NCBI GenBank assembly: GCA_031374735.1
Contig: JANMGQ010000129.1
Coordinates: forward strand, 1 to 64,000
Origin: JABFRJ01 sp031374735
GTDB taxonomy: Bacteria > Pseudomonadota > Alphaproteobacteria > Rhizobiales > Hyphomicrobiaceae
Length of the DNA: 64,000 nucleotides
Direction of reading: 5' to 3'
Part shown: positions 34,411-43,134 of the stretch, in pieces
Layout of the letters: the number at the start of each line of letters is the position of its first letter
Position numbering within the stretch: position 1 is the stretch's first letter
Notes under the pieces: model-generated
Told to the model about the DNA's origin: nothing
The model's database searches: none
What the model saw: the letters and a program-made list of their open reading frames with translations, nothing else
Translations under genes and position numbers: made by a program

Positions 34411-35766
34411 TTACCTCGTCCGCGCGATCGCCTCGTCGTTGCCACTGCAGCTTCCGGCCGCACGCGCGCGCTCGTAGAGGGCGCGGGCAAGCGCTTTGTG
34501 CTTGGGCACGCCAAGCCCGTGCTCGTACAGTGAGGCATTGAAACACAAGGCCACGGGGTCACCCAGCCCACCGGCCACTTCCCACAGCATGCGCGCCTTG
34601 ACGAAATCCGGCTCAAAGCCCTCCGGCGACGCATAGATGGAGCCAAGCTGCGTCAGCGCCCAGCGCATGCCGTCCTGGTCGACGGCTTGCGTCAGGGCAT
34701 GGCGGAGCCAGAACGACGCTTCACCCTGGTCGCGCGGCGCAGTCGTGGATCCATGCAGGTACGTGTCGGCGAGCGCCAGCGCTTGTTGGCCGTTGACGCC
34801 GACAGCCGGCTTGCCACGCGGAGAAATACCGCTGGTGGCGAGGATGGCGCGCAAGGTGCTGGCGTTGCGCGCGGCGGACAAGGCTGCGTCCTGTGTTGAC
34901 ACAGTCGCCGCAGTGGCCGGTTGCCACTGCAGGACTTTCATTTGCACCAGGCCCAGCACCAGCATGGCCGCAGCCGCCATACCGCCGAAGAATGCTCCCA
35001 CCTGCCGTGTGACGCCGGCTGGCTGCGGCGCAGGCGCGCTAAACGGCGCCAGTGCCGTACTGCCGGCTCTGGCAGGCAAGGCCGCGCCAACGACCACGTT
35101 GTCGTCTTTCGGCACCAGCTTGGCCGTTTCGCCAGCAGGCTTGGCCTTTGGCAGGTTAAGTCCACTGAGCCCAGCAATGTCCCCGTGGTTGAGTGTCGAG
35201 GCAGGTGCCAATGTGAGGGTAGCTTCGCCTCCAGCCTTGCTACCGTTCGCGCGGTAGGCGCCCGAGGCACCGAAGGCAGCCGCGGCCGCGCCGGCCGCGG
35301 CGCTCGCCTCGGCCTGCGCCCGCATGGTTGCCGCTTCGAGCACGGCGACAGCCTCGCGGCGCTTGGCATCGTGCGCACTGCGCTCGGCTTCGCGCAATTC
35401 TTCGGTCACAATCACCGGTCGGCGCTTGCGGCGCTTGCGCGTCGGGATCGACGGCCACATCAGTTCTTTGACGATTGTCGTATCCGTCACGCTGATGATG
35501 ACCGGCGTCCCCGCGAGCAGCAGTGGGCTCTCGAGCACGTCAGGCCCAAGCACGAGATCGTAGACCCCGTCGCGCAACAGGACCGTCTGCGGACGGCGTG
35601 GGCCGGCTGGCCAATCAACATCGCCGCTTTCCATTAGGGATTCATCGATTGGGTCGATTCGGAACGTCGGGTCTGCCGGCAACGACGATAGGCCGGAAAT
35701 CCGAATGGCGGTGTGGTCGTTGTCCGCGGCCCCGGTCTCCACGATGTCGACATAGATCGTGCTCAT
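34411..35766 (-). CDS. Bitopic membrane protein with C-terminal Sel1/TPR-like repeats, SrfB/SrfC operon
   Basis: 451-aa protein with three parts. A cytoplasmic N-terminal region of about 110 residues contains VLLRDGVYDLVLGPDVLESP and ends in a basic cluster (residues 110-116). A long Ala-rich and then Pro/Ala-rich linker follows. A single membrane span at about 257-277 (VGAFFGGMAAAAMLVLGLV) is next. The periplasmic tail carries Sel1/TPR-like units (ALADTYLHGS, ALTQLGSIYASPEGFEPDF, ASLYEHGLGVPKHKALARAL). Arg254 before the span favours N-in/C-out. Its ATG overlaps the srfC-like stop by four bases, so production is coupled. It could connect the cytoplasmic SrfB/SrfC proteins to periplasmic partners. 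The product is not a known SrfA. Confidence 0.75.
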   Translation of the reverse strand: MSTIYVDIVETGAADNDHTAIRISGLSSLPADPTFRIDPIDESLMESGDVDWPAGPRRPQTVLLRDGVYDLVLGPDVLESPLLLAGTPVIISVTDTTIVKELMWPSIPTRKRRKRRPVIVTEELREAERSAHDAKRREAVAVLEAATMRAQAEASAAAGAAAAAFGASGAYRANGSKAGGEATLTLAPASTLNHGDIAGLSGLNLPKAKPAGETAKLVPKDDNVVVGAALPARAGSTALAPFSAPAPQPAGVTRQVGAFFGGMAAAAMLVLGLVQMKVLQWQPATAATVSTQDAALSAARNASTLRAILATSGISPRGKPAVGVNGQQALALADTYLHGSTTAPRDQGEASFWLRHALTQAVDQDGMRWALTQLGSIYASPEGFEPDFVKARMLWEVAGGLGDPVALCFNASLYEHGLGVPKHKALARALYERARAAGSCSGNDEAIARTR

Positions 35767-38429
35767 GGTGCGCTCTCTTTCGTCACGGCATGACCGAGCA
35801 ATCCGAGCAGATGCTCGAGCTCGCGAAATTCACCTTCTTCAAAGCGCATGCCACGTGCAGATGCAATATTGGCATCTATCATCATTGTGTACGCTTCGCA
35901 CCAGTCTGAACAGAATTGCAGCGTTAAGCGCGATGCGGGTGCCTCGGCGATGGCCGCCGCTGCTGACACGGCTGCGCGTTCGAACAATGGTGCCCCCAGC
36001 GTGCCGCGCCGCTTGGGATGCAACGGTGACCATGGGCTGTCAAAGCCGAGCACGGACAGGTGGCTGCGTAGGATTTCACTTGCTGCGAACGCAGCCCGAG
36101 ACGCTTGCAACGTCGGCGATCCCGGTGCGTCAGCCAGAACACGCATGACAGCTCCTGAAATACGGTCCGTCAGTTCCGCGCGCACGGCCGCCACGGCAAT
36201 TTCATCGACCAGATGTGCGACCGTCGTCTCCGACACACCAAGGCGACCCGCAGCGCCTGGCGCAACCCCGATCAACCGCATGCCCTGCACCCACCGGATC
36301 ATCACCAGGCGCGTGTATCGAAGAGCGAGCGTCGAGGACTGATCCTCACCCGGCGGTTCGATTTTCGCGAGGCGGTCGGTCAGCGACATGGGGCGACCAT
36401 CCTCAGCGCCGCTGCGCGCCCAGTCGGCCAGCACGCGCTCAAATGTCCAACGCAGCGGGCGCTCGTCGATAGCGAGCGCATCAATCAGCTGTCCAAGACG
36501 CTGGCCAGAGGCCACAAGCCGCAGCTTGGCTTGGGTCGACAGAGCCGCCCGCCGCCGCCATTCGCCGTCCTCAGACGTATTCGAGGCGTACAGAAACCGG
36601 CGCACATCGGCTGCAAGTCTGCGCCTGATAGCTGCGAGCCGCGCCGCAATCTGCCGACGCTTGGCGCGTGCGTACGGTACGGTTGCCATGGATTGGACGA
36701 GGTATCCTGTCCCGCCATCCGCCGCGTTCAAGGCTTCGTCGAGTGCGACCGCCGTATTGCGCACATGCCGCAGCCACAGACCACTGTCAAAAGCGTTCGT
36801 GGTGTCCAGCGTCGCCAACGCCCGACCGGAATTTGCTGGCGTGCCGATCTGCGTCGCACCGCCATAGCTCGGCGCCTGACGGCCCTGGCCGAGAATAAAC
36901 ACGTTGTCGAAGGGAAGGTCCGAACTCCAACGCTGCAGCCAGTCTTCGCCTGCCACGAAATCGCGCATGAAGGCGCCGAGGGCGGGCCAGGCGAGATCGA
37001 CCGCGGCTTGGCTGCCAGGGGCGACATCACCCGCGACCGCAATAAACAGCCCGGTGTCGACGGCCTCCCGCTCTGTTGGAGTCGTGCCTTGGGCACGACT
37101 GACCCAGTGAGACACAATGGGTGCGAACGCGTCGGACAAGGGCGAGGCTGTTTCGGTGAGCAGAACCAGACCCGCGAGGTCGAATTGTGCGATGGCGTCC
37201 TCGGTCAGAAACAGGGTCTTGGCCTGGACAAGCGCAAGGGTCAGCCACGGCGGATCGCCGGCCCCGTCGGCAATGTGACGGTCGCGCTGGTGCCGACGCG
37301 GCATCACGTTCGGGCATGCTGTCGGCAGGATCAGCATGTCTGTATCGGCAAGGAGGGCGTGCGCATCTCCTTCAACCAGCAGGCGTGCCTCTTTGGTGAG
37401 TGTGGCGAGCACAGCGCGTGGCAACGACAAGGGTTGACCATAGCGCGATCGCACCTGGACGAGATCGCGGTCCGATCCATGCAATTCGAGGATGGTGGCG
37501 GCGGCGAGCACCGAGCGCGGATGGGCGGATGCCGTCGCACCGACCCGAACGGCATCCGGCGACGTCAGGACATCCACGGAGAAATTGAGCGCCTCCAGCG
37601 CTTGCGCTAGGACCGCAAAGGCTGCGTCAAAGTCGGCGAGACCGCCCCACAGCATGGACGCCAGTCGCCGCCGACCATCGGCGGTCGCCCGTGGCGCAAG
37701 ATTGGCGAACGCCTCCCAGTATCCAGCCGAATCAAGCGCTTGCATCATGGGGTGGCGGCTGAACTGCTCCTCCAGATAAATGCGAATGTCGCGCACCGCA
37801 TGCGCGGGCAAACCCGCCTGGGCCCCCGCTGAAACATTTTCCGAGAGCGCGCGCTCAAGGCCGGAGACGATTTCGGCCGTCACCGATATGGCCATTGGCG
37901 GTGCCACGTTGGCGAAGTAGCAGCGGCCGAGAATCTTGATCACATCGGCGAGCGACAGAAGCGACAAGCGCACCGATCCGTCCGGCCCGCGGCGGGCTGC
38001 TTCATCGGCTGGCTGCATCAGACGCCCGACGGTCTCCGTCGCCTTGGCGGCGGCCTGGGTGGGGTCTGCGTGCGCAAGGCGAATAATGCTGCTGGGGCCT
38101 AAAGTATCGGCCTTTGGCAGCAGGCCAGCCAGCAGAGAGAGGCGAACGTGACTGGCTTCGAACTGGCCGGACAAGCGTCCATCTCGAGGCTTCGCCAGGG
38201 CGTGAATCAGGCGATCGGCCTGGCCCGTCGGCGGCATCAACAAACCGATTGCCGGTGGGCGTTCGACGGCACGGGACAGCATGGCGACTTCGCCGAGAGC
38301 CTTATCGAGGTCGTCGCGCAAGATGGTTTGCAGAGCGGGATCTATGGCCCGCCTGTCATCCAGCCAGTCCGCAAGCCGTGTCACCGCGTTCCGCAACTGC
38401 CGGCACTCAAGGTCGAGGGATGTGCTCAT
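35763..38429 (-). CDS. SrfC-family (virulence factor) dynamin-like protein with degenerate P-loop
   Basis: 888-aa protein aligned by layout with the SrfC family (COG4458). An N-terminal helical region is followed by the stretch ERPPAIGLLMPPTGQADRLI. There SrfC proteins have a GTPase P-loop (GxxxxGKS) and the continuation ENGRL, here PRDGRL. The Gly-Lys-Ser is replaced by Gly-Gln-Ala (residues 69-71), and the expected DxPG switch region reads DMLILPTACPN (364-374). GTP binding is therefore probably lost or altered. The rest is helical, as in dynamin-like stalks. ATG 38429 is preferred, 25 bases after the srfB-like stop; longer starts would overlap srfB. Family call by pattern; function unknown. 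Confidence 0.7.
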   Translation of the reverse strand: MSTSLDLECRQLRNAVTRLADWLDDRRAIDPALQTILRDDLDKALGEVAMLSRAVERPPAIGLLMPPTGQADRLIHALAKPRDGRLSGQFEASHVRLSLLAGLLPKADTLGPSSIIRLAHADPTQAAAKATETVGRLMQPADEAARRGPDGSVRLSLLSLADVIKILGRCYFANVAPPMAISVTAEIVSGLERALSENVSAGAQAGLPAHAVRDIRIYLEEQFSRHPMMQALDSAGYWEAFANLAPRATADGRRRLASMLWGGLADFDAAFAVLAQALEALNFSVDVLTSPDAVRVGATASAHPRSVLAAATILELHGSDRDLVQVRSRYGQPLSLPRAVLATLTKEARLLVEGDAHALLADTDMLILPTACPNVMPRRHQRDRHIADGAGDPPWLTLALVQAKTLFLTEDAIAQFDLAGLVLLTETASPLSDAFAPIVSHWVSRAQGTTPTEREAVDTGLFIAVAGDVAPGSQAAVDLAWPALGAFMRDFVAGEDWLQRWSSDLPFDNVFILGQGRQAPSYGGATQIGTPANSGRALATLDTTNAFDSGLWLRHVRNTAVALDEALNAADGGTGYLVQSMATVPYARAKRRQIAARLAAIRRRLAADVRRFLYASNTSEDGEWRRRAALSTQAKLRLVASGQRLGQLIDALAIDERPLRWTFERVLADWARSGAEDGRPMSLTDRLAKIEPPGEDQSSTLALRYTRLVMIRWVQGMRLIGVAPGAAGRLGVSETTVAHLVDEIAVAAVRAELTDRISGAVMRVLADAPGSPTLQASRAAFAASEILRSHLSVLGFDSPWSPLHPKRRGTLGAPLFERAAVSAAAAIAEAPASRLTLQFCSDWCEAYTMMIDANIASARGMRFEEGEFRELEHLLGLLGHAVTKESAP

Positions 38430-38454
38430 GGCAAAGTTCCCACCGGGGTTCCCA

Positions 38455-41064
38455 TCACAGGCCTCCCATCGTGGGCGCTTCAAAGCCGCTTGCGAACGGC
38501 GCTCCATCGTCGCCAGAGCCAAAGCCCATTCCACCGCCCGACAACGCCAGGAGCGCTCCAATGAGACCGATGTCCTTGCCATCAGCGGCCTGCCGGGCGT
38601 CTGCGGGCATCGGATACCAGTCCTGCCAGCTGCGCTGATTGAGATCGATGATCCGATCAGGCCGCCAGGGCATGGCCTCGAGCAGGAGTTCGCGCAACGG
38701 CGCCAGGCGCGCAGCCCACCCCGTCAACAGCACCATGTCGCAATCGGATGCGACCAAAGCCTTCGAAAGGCGCCCCACCATGGGAGCAAGCGCTGCTTTT
38801 GCTTCAACGAGCACATCCCCGAGGCGCGTTCGGATCTCAACCGTCGCCAGGTCGAAGTCGGTCGCACCAGCCGCTTTTGCCGCGGCTGCAAATTCATCGG
38901 CCGCGTGGCGGTTGATATCGGGGCTTGCGCGCAGCACCAAAGCGTCAAGCCGCATCGTGAAGCGGCAGTCGCCTATCGGCGCTTCATTGGCCAAAGTCAG
39001 GAGACCCAGTGCCGCCGGCCGCAACCACTGCTCATAGAGCCGCGTCGAGGATGCGTTGATGTCGTATGCCGCGCCATGGCCAGGGGGCGCCGCATGGCGT
39101 GCAAGAAAGGCGTCAGGACCCGACAGGCCCTGTGCCACGAGAGTTCCGACAATGGCTGGTTTCACGATCGTGTCGATGATCCGGTCAATCAGCGTTTCGC
39201 CGCCAATCTCCGAGCGCTGGGCACCAAGCAAGGTCGGAGCGACCGGCTGCTCAGCTGATTGCGCATACGTAACGATCGTCATGGTGGTGTGCCCGCCGCC
39301 AACGTCGAGCGCACCCAGTCGCAGACAGGGCTCAACGCCGAAATCGGGCCGGTTCTTGCCGATCGTGGACATGACGTTGCGGACGTCGCCACCGAACCGG
39401 TGACCGACTTCGTCGAAGAGATAAACGAGTTGAGCTGCAAGCGTCTCGTCAAGGCCAAGGCGGATGGTGGGGCGAGGCGGCATTGTGCCATCCGTCTCCT
39501 CGTCCCAATCGAGCGCGCGCCAGAGCATATCGACCGCGGCCTCAGCTCGTTCGCGCGTCAGCTGTCGCTCTTCGAGTGGCAGCGTCAGCGGCACACATAC
39601 GATGATGTGGCGCAGACGACGTATGCCCTCAGCGCGGCGGGCAGCAGCCGCGGCCGATCCGGTCGCTTCGCCTTGCCGCCGACGTGCCTCCGAACCCGGT
39701 TCGACGACGGGTGCGTTGATGGCCGCAAGCGCCTGCAGCACCAGCTCTGCCACCAAGAAGCTCATCATTGATGACAGTGCGAAACGTGGGCGCAAAGTCA
39801 GAGGACGAACGGAGCCTTCGGGGCCCGTCAGCAGGCGCCCCGTGGTTTCGTTGGCAAGCGCGAGCATGCGCCCCGTTACCATTGGGCTCTTTTGCAAGCT
39901 TGTCCGCCGGTCGAGGGTGAAACGCCAGGTGTCGTTGCGGAGCGTTTGGTCGGTGAGGTGGCGCTTTGGTGACGCAAGTCCCGTCGCCCCGTCGCCAGGT
40001 CTGGTCGACCGCGACAGGCGCTCGGCCTCCTGGCCGGTGCGCACCAGGCTCGGCCAGTGAAATGCATCGGCGCGCCCGCTGCGGCGCGACAATGCCTCCA
40101 ATCCCAATGACGCGCGCGAAAACTCGACACGGCTGTCGAACGTGCCCGGATGCAGTGCAACCGGGTTTGATAGATCCCGCATCGCGAGCAGGGCGGCGCG
40201 GTCAACGATCGGCCGGCCATTTGAGACAGCGCTCTCGACAAGCATGCAGCAGCTGCGGCTATGGCCGATATCGAGCACAAGATCGACAGGCACAGGCGGA
40301 ACAATGTCGCTGCGGGCCTCGAAGAACTGAAAACTCGGCAACACCCCTGCGCGCCGGATGACCGTCAGCAGCGCGAGGTAAGACGCCAATTGATGCAGAT
40401 TGTGCGCGCTTGTCACCTGTCCCGTTCGGCGCATTTCTGCGGCCGGAAACACCTGCTCGATCCAGTCCTGCACCCAGTCCTCAGACAGGAAGGCGGCCAG
40501 CGGTTCGGCCTCGTCGGTCAGCGCAAACGTGCTCAGGAAGCGAACATCATCCGACGTTGGCGCAAGATATGTCTGGAGATCGAGACGCGAGCGCCGCTCG
40601 ATCGACGTGTCGATGGCGATAACGCCACGGACGCTGCCGTGGTCCGACATTCCCGAGAGGAACAGGCGAGCCCAATTGCCCGGTCCCTCGTCAAAGCGCG
40701 GCAGTCCGTTGCCATCCCGCGAAATGAAGCGCAACAGGGGCAGCGGTACCCAGCGATCCATCGCCGACCTGACTGCCGTGCGCCCATCAGCCCGCAGCCG
40801 TGCAGCGTCGATGTCTGAATTGCCTGACACCGGCTTGGAAGGGCCTAGGGCCCAGACACCGCCATCTTCCAGCGAGACGCGCTCCACACTGAATACGCGG
40901 GCAATGCCGTCGATGGCAGCCGCGGGCAATTCAATATCGATAAATTGCACGCCTGCATTCGGCGCAAGCCGCGTAATCGACCGAAACAGGTCGTCGTGGT
41001 CGTTCGACGCCGCTTGGCTCGACTTTGACATTTCGGCCGGATTAAGCATTTCCCCACATCGCAT
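38455..41064 (-). CDS. SrfB-family (virulence factor) actin/Hsp70-fold ATPase
   Basis: 869-aa protein of the SrfB family (COG4457). The N-terminal LAPNAGVQFIDIELP is the family opening. The ATPase landmarks of the actin/Hsp70 fold are readable: phosphate-1 DIGHSRS at about 265-271, phosphate-2 DVGGGHTT at about 587-594 and an adenosine-type motif LLTGWAARL at about 779-787. Salmonella srfB and Xenorhabdus srfABC are known as putative virulence genes, but the biochemistry is unsettled. The start is uncertain (ATG 41064, 41049 or 41031). It is the first gene of a three-gene operon with the srfC-like and Sel1 genes. Confidence 0.82.
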   Translation of the reverse strand: MRCGEMLNPAEMSKSSQAASNDHDDLFRSITRLAPNAGVQFIDIELPAAAIDGIARVFSVERVSLEDGGVWALGPSKPVSGNSDIDAARLRADGRTAVRSAMDRWVPLPLLRFISRDGNGLPRFDEGPGNWARLFLSGMSDHGSVRGVIAIDTSIERRSRLDLQTYLAPTSDDVRFLSTFALTDEAEPLAAFLSEDWVQDWIEQVFPAAEMRRTGQVTSAHNLHQLASYLALLTVIRRAGVLPSFQFFEARSDIVPPVPVDLVLDIGHSRSCCMLVESAVSNGRPIVDRAALLAMRDLSNPVALHPGTFDSRVEFSRASLGLEALSRRSGRADAFHWPSLVRTGQEAERLSRSTRPGDGATGLASPKRHLTDQTLRNDTWRFTLDRRTSLQKSPMVTGRMLALANETTGRLLTGPEGSVRPLTLRPRFALSSMMSFLVAELVLQALAAINAPVVEPGSEARRRQGEATGSAAAAARRAEGIRRLRHIIVCVPLTLPLEERQLTRERAEAAVDMLWRALDWDEETDGTMPPRPTIRLGLDETLAAQLVYLFDEVGHRFGGDVRNVMSTIGKNRPDFGVEPCLRLGALDVGGGHTTMTIVTYAQSAEQPVAPTLLGAQRSEIGGETLIDRIIDTIVKPAIVGTLVAQGLSGPDAFLARHAAPPGHGAAYDINASSTRLYEQWLRPAALGLLTLANEAPIGDCRFTMRLDALVLRASPDINRHAADEFAAAAKAAGATDFDLATVEIRTRLGDVLVEAKAALAPMVGRLSKALVASDCDMVLLTGWAARLAPLRELLLEAMPWRPDRIIDLNQRSWQDWYPMPADARQAADGKDIGLIGALLALSGGGMGFGSGDDGAPFASGFEAPTMGGL

Positions 41065-41776
41065 CGCTCATTGCCACCAGCGACCGATACCCGAACATGT
41101 CGGTCCATCTCGGTCACGGCAGTGCGGTCGTGTCATTGCAGCTCACGAAACCTGCAACTTACGAGCCGCTTGCCCTCGCACAGGCCCCACCCTGCAGCAC
41201 ACCATTCTCTGACGTCACCGTCATCTGTCTCAGCGTCGCATATCAATTCCTGCTCACATCGGCCACGCCGGCCTTCGGTAATCTTAAGCACCGGTCCTGA
41301 AACGGCACCCGCGGACACCCAGCCCCTATGGCGCAGGCACACTTGAACGGTCTTCCCGCAGTCTCGCCGAAACTGTCTCGCGAATTGCAACGTAGCTCCG
41401 GACATTGCAATATATCGTTGGTCTTTGTAGGCTGGTCTTTGTAGACAGAGACGTGGGTCAAGACGTCAAGCCTGCAAATGCATGCTGAATGACACACTGT
41501 TGCTGGTGCACCACGTATCCGAGCAATAGTTTTGGGTGATCGTGACACACTTTGTATCAGGTGATAACGACAGGTTGGTGCGAGCTTGCGTCAGGTGTTT
41601 GCAGAGTAAATAAACCACGCAGCCGTTGCGGGCCTATGCATCATCATACCGGCGCGGGATGATTGTCGTCCCCGCACATGAATGAGGGCCGCGGACTTGG
41701 ATGCGGGGGCATCGGGCCGCGGGTGAAAGTTCGATAGAGTTTCGCACGGGCGGGCCGTGAGTTGGTGGGGTGCCTT
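41065..41776. other. 712-base divergent intergenic region
   Basis: This separates the srfB operon (minus) from the TolA-like gene (plus) and must contain both promoters. It shows a 14-bp spaced direct repeat TGGTCTTTGTAG (41419-41430 and 41433-41444) and a TGGTGCACCA palindrome (41504-41513). Short open frames exist on both strands (41097-41300 plus, 41133-41405 minus), but none has a recognisable domain or good start. Long for this window, so an unrecognised small RNA or regulator site is possible. Confidence 0.5.
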
Positions 41777-43090
41777 ATGATAGTGTTTCGCGTGCGCGCG
41801 GCTGTCGCGGCTGTCGCGCTTGTTTCGGCGTCCGCCCTGATGACGCCTGCAGTCGCTCAGCAACTCCCAAACTTCAAGGACGACAGACGCTTACCCCAGC
41901 CAGGGCAATCGAGTGCTTTCGACGCCGCGGCGGAAGCCAAGCGCAAGGCCGATGATGAGGCTCGCGTCGCGGCCGAGACGGAAGCCAAGCGCAAAGCTGA
42001 CGAGGACGCCCGCCGCACGGCTGAAGCCGAAGCGAAGCGCAAGGCCGACGAAGATGCTCGCCGCACGGCTGAGGCCGAGGCCAAGCGCAAAGCTGACGAG
42101 GACGCCCGCCGCACGGCTGAAGCCGAGGCGAAGCGCAAGGCCGACGAGGATGCTCGCCGCACGGCTGAAGCCGAGGCCAAGCGCAAAGCCGACGAGGACG
42201 CCCGGCGGACGGCTGAAGCCGAGGCGCAACGTAAGGCTGACGCGGATGCGGCCCAAGTCGCCTCTCGAGCCGCCGACGCTCAGCGTCTTCTGGTCCGTGG
42301 CCGGCAGTTCATGACCGGTGGCGATGTTGCGTCTGCGCGCCTGCTTTTCGAACGCGCAGCAGAAGCTGGAAGTGCCGAAGCAGCACGTGATCTTGCGGCC
42401 ACCTTCGATGCGACGCAACTTACCCGACGTGGTCTGCCGTCTGGCGAAGCAAACGATGCGCTAAAGGACACTTGGACGCGAAAAGCCGCCGAGTTGCAGG
42501 CGATACTTGATCGTGCCAACGCCCAACGCGCCGGTTCAGACACACAACGCATTGCCGATGCGATCGAAGCCCGTCGCCGGGCAGACGAAGAGCGCGCGCG
42601 TGCGGTTGCAGCGGCTCAGGCGACATCGGGCTTGCGCCCGGCAGCGCCGCCTCAGCCGGCAGTGCCGGCTCAACCGACGGCTCCGCAAGTCGTTGCCGTT
42701 GCGCCACAACCCGCACCGGCACAGGTTCAGGCGCCGCCGCCCGTGTCGCCCCGACCGGATACCAACTGGCCGAGCGTCGTCGGGAGTCTTACGGTTCCCC
42801 CGACAGCCGATTCCGATGCGAGCCGCTATCTCGCTCGTGGTCGCCAACTGCGCGCGGATGGTGATTTCAGCGCAGCAAGACTGCTCTTCGAGCGCGCTGC
42901 GGACGCCAAGAGTGCTGCGGCAGCGATCGAACTCGCCATGACCTACGACCCTGACGTCTTGCGCGATGGGGGATACAATACAGCGCGGGCCAGTGCAGAC
43001 AGGGCGCAAGCGAAGGTCTGGTACGAGCGCGCATCGGCACTTGGCGTGACAGGCCTCGCACCGCGCCTGCAGGCGCTCGCGGGACAATGA
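41777..43090 (+). CDS. Secreted TolA-like repeat protein with two Sel1-like units
   Basis: 437-aa exported protein. The signal peptide is about residues 1-28, ending MTPAVAQQ. From residue 54 a highly charged region of seven 16-residue repeats follows, consensus AKRKADEDARRTAEAE, which should form a long helix like TolA domain II. Two similar modules follow at about 168-205 and 353-392: GRQFMTGGDVASARLLFERA and GRQLRADGDFSAARLLFERA, each continuing AxxxSAxAAxxLAxTxD as in Sel1/TPR units. A Pro/Ala/Gln linker separates them. The ATG at 41777 starts a typical signal peptide. It lies 44 bases before the TAXI gene and is divergent from srfB. Confidence 0.8.
   Translation: MIVFRVRAAVAAVALVSASALMTPAVAQQLPNFKDDRRLPQPGQSSAFDAAAEAKRKADDEARVAAETEAKRKADEDARRTAEAEAKRKADEDARRTAEAEAKRKADEDARRTAEAEAKRKADEDARRTAEAEAKRKADEDARRTAEAEAQRKADADAAQVASRAADAQRLLVRGRQFMTGGDVASARLLFERAAEAGSAEAARDLAATFDATQLTRRGLPSGEANDALKDTWTRKAAELQAILDRANAQRAGSDTQRIADAIEARRRADEERARAVAAAQATSGLRPAAPPQPAVPAQPTAPQVVAVAPQPAPAQVQAPPPVSPRPDTNWPSVVGSLTVPPTADSDASRYLARGRQLRADGDFSAARLLFERAADAKSAAAAIELAMTYDPDVLRDGGYNTARASADRAQAKVWYERASALGVTGLAPRLQALAGQ
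41936..42271 (+). repeat. 48-bp in-frame tandem repeat (7 units)
   Basis: Seven 48-bp units encode the 16-residue helical repeat. The five middle units are near-identical and differ mainly at third codon positions; the first and last are more diverged. Selection on the protein is thus evident. Such arrays change copy number easily and may vary between strains. Confidence 0.9.
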
Positions 43091-43134
43091 GATCAACGAT
43101 TTAGCGGACGCAAACTCAAGATAGGACTTGGACA

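Noticed and set aside
36213..37610. 465-codon plus-strand frame opposite the srfC-like gene
   Set aside because: Shadow frame; the minus-strand frame has the family layout and is coupled to its neighbours.
41097..41405. Small frames on both strands upstream of srfB (67 and 90 codons)
   Set aside because: No ribosome site, domain or coding bias that favours one over the other; treated as intergenic.
41936..42271. Possible CRISPR array
   Set aside because: Repeats are contiguous without unique spacers and encode protein; it is a coding tandem repeat.
41857..42418. Two minus-strand frames (109 and 175 codons) across the 48-bp repeats
   Set aside because: Open only because the in-frame repeat excludes stops on the other strand as well; the plus-strand product has a signal peptide and conserved third-position variation.
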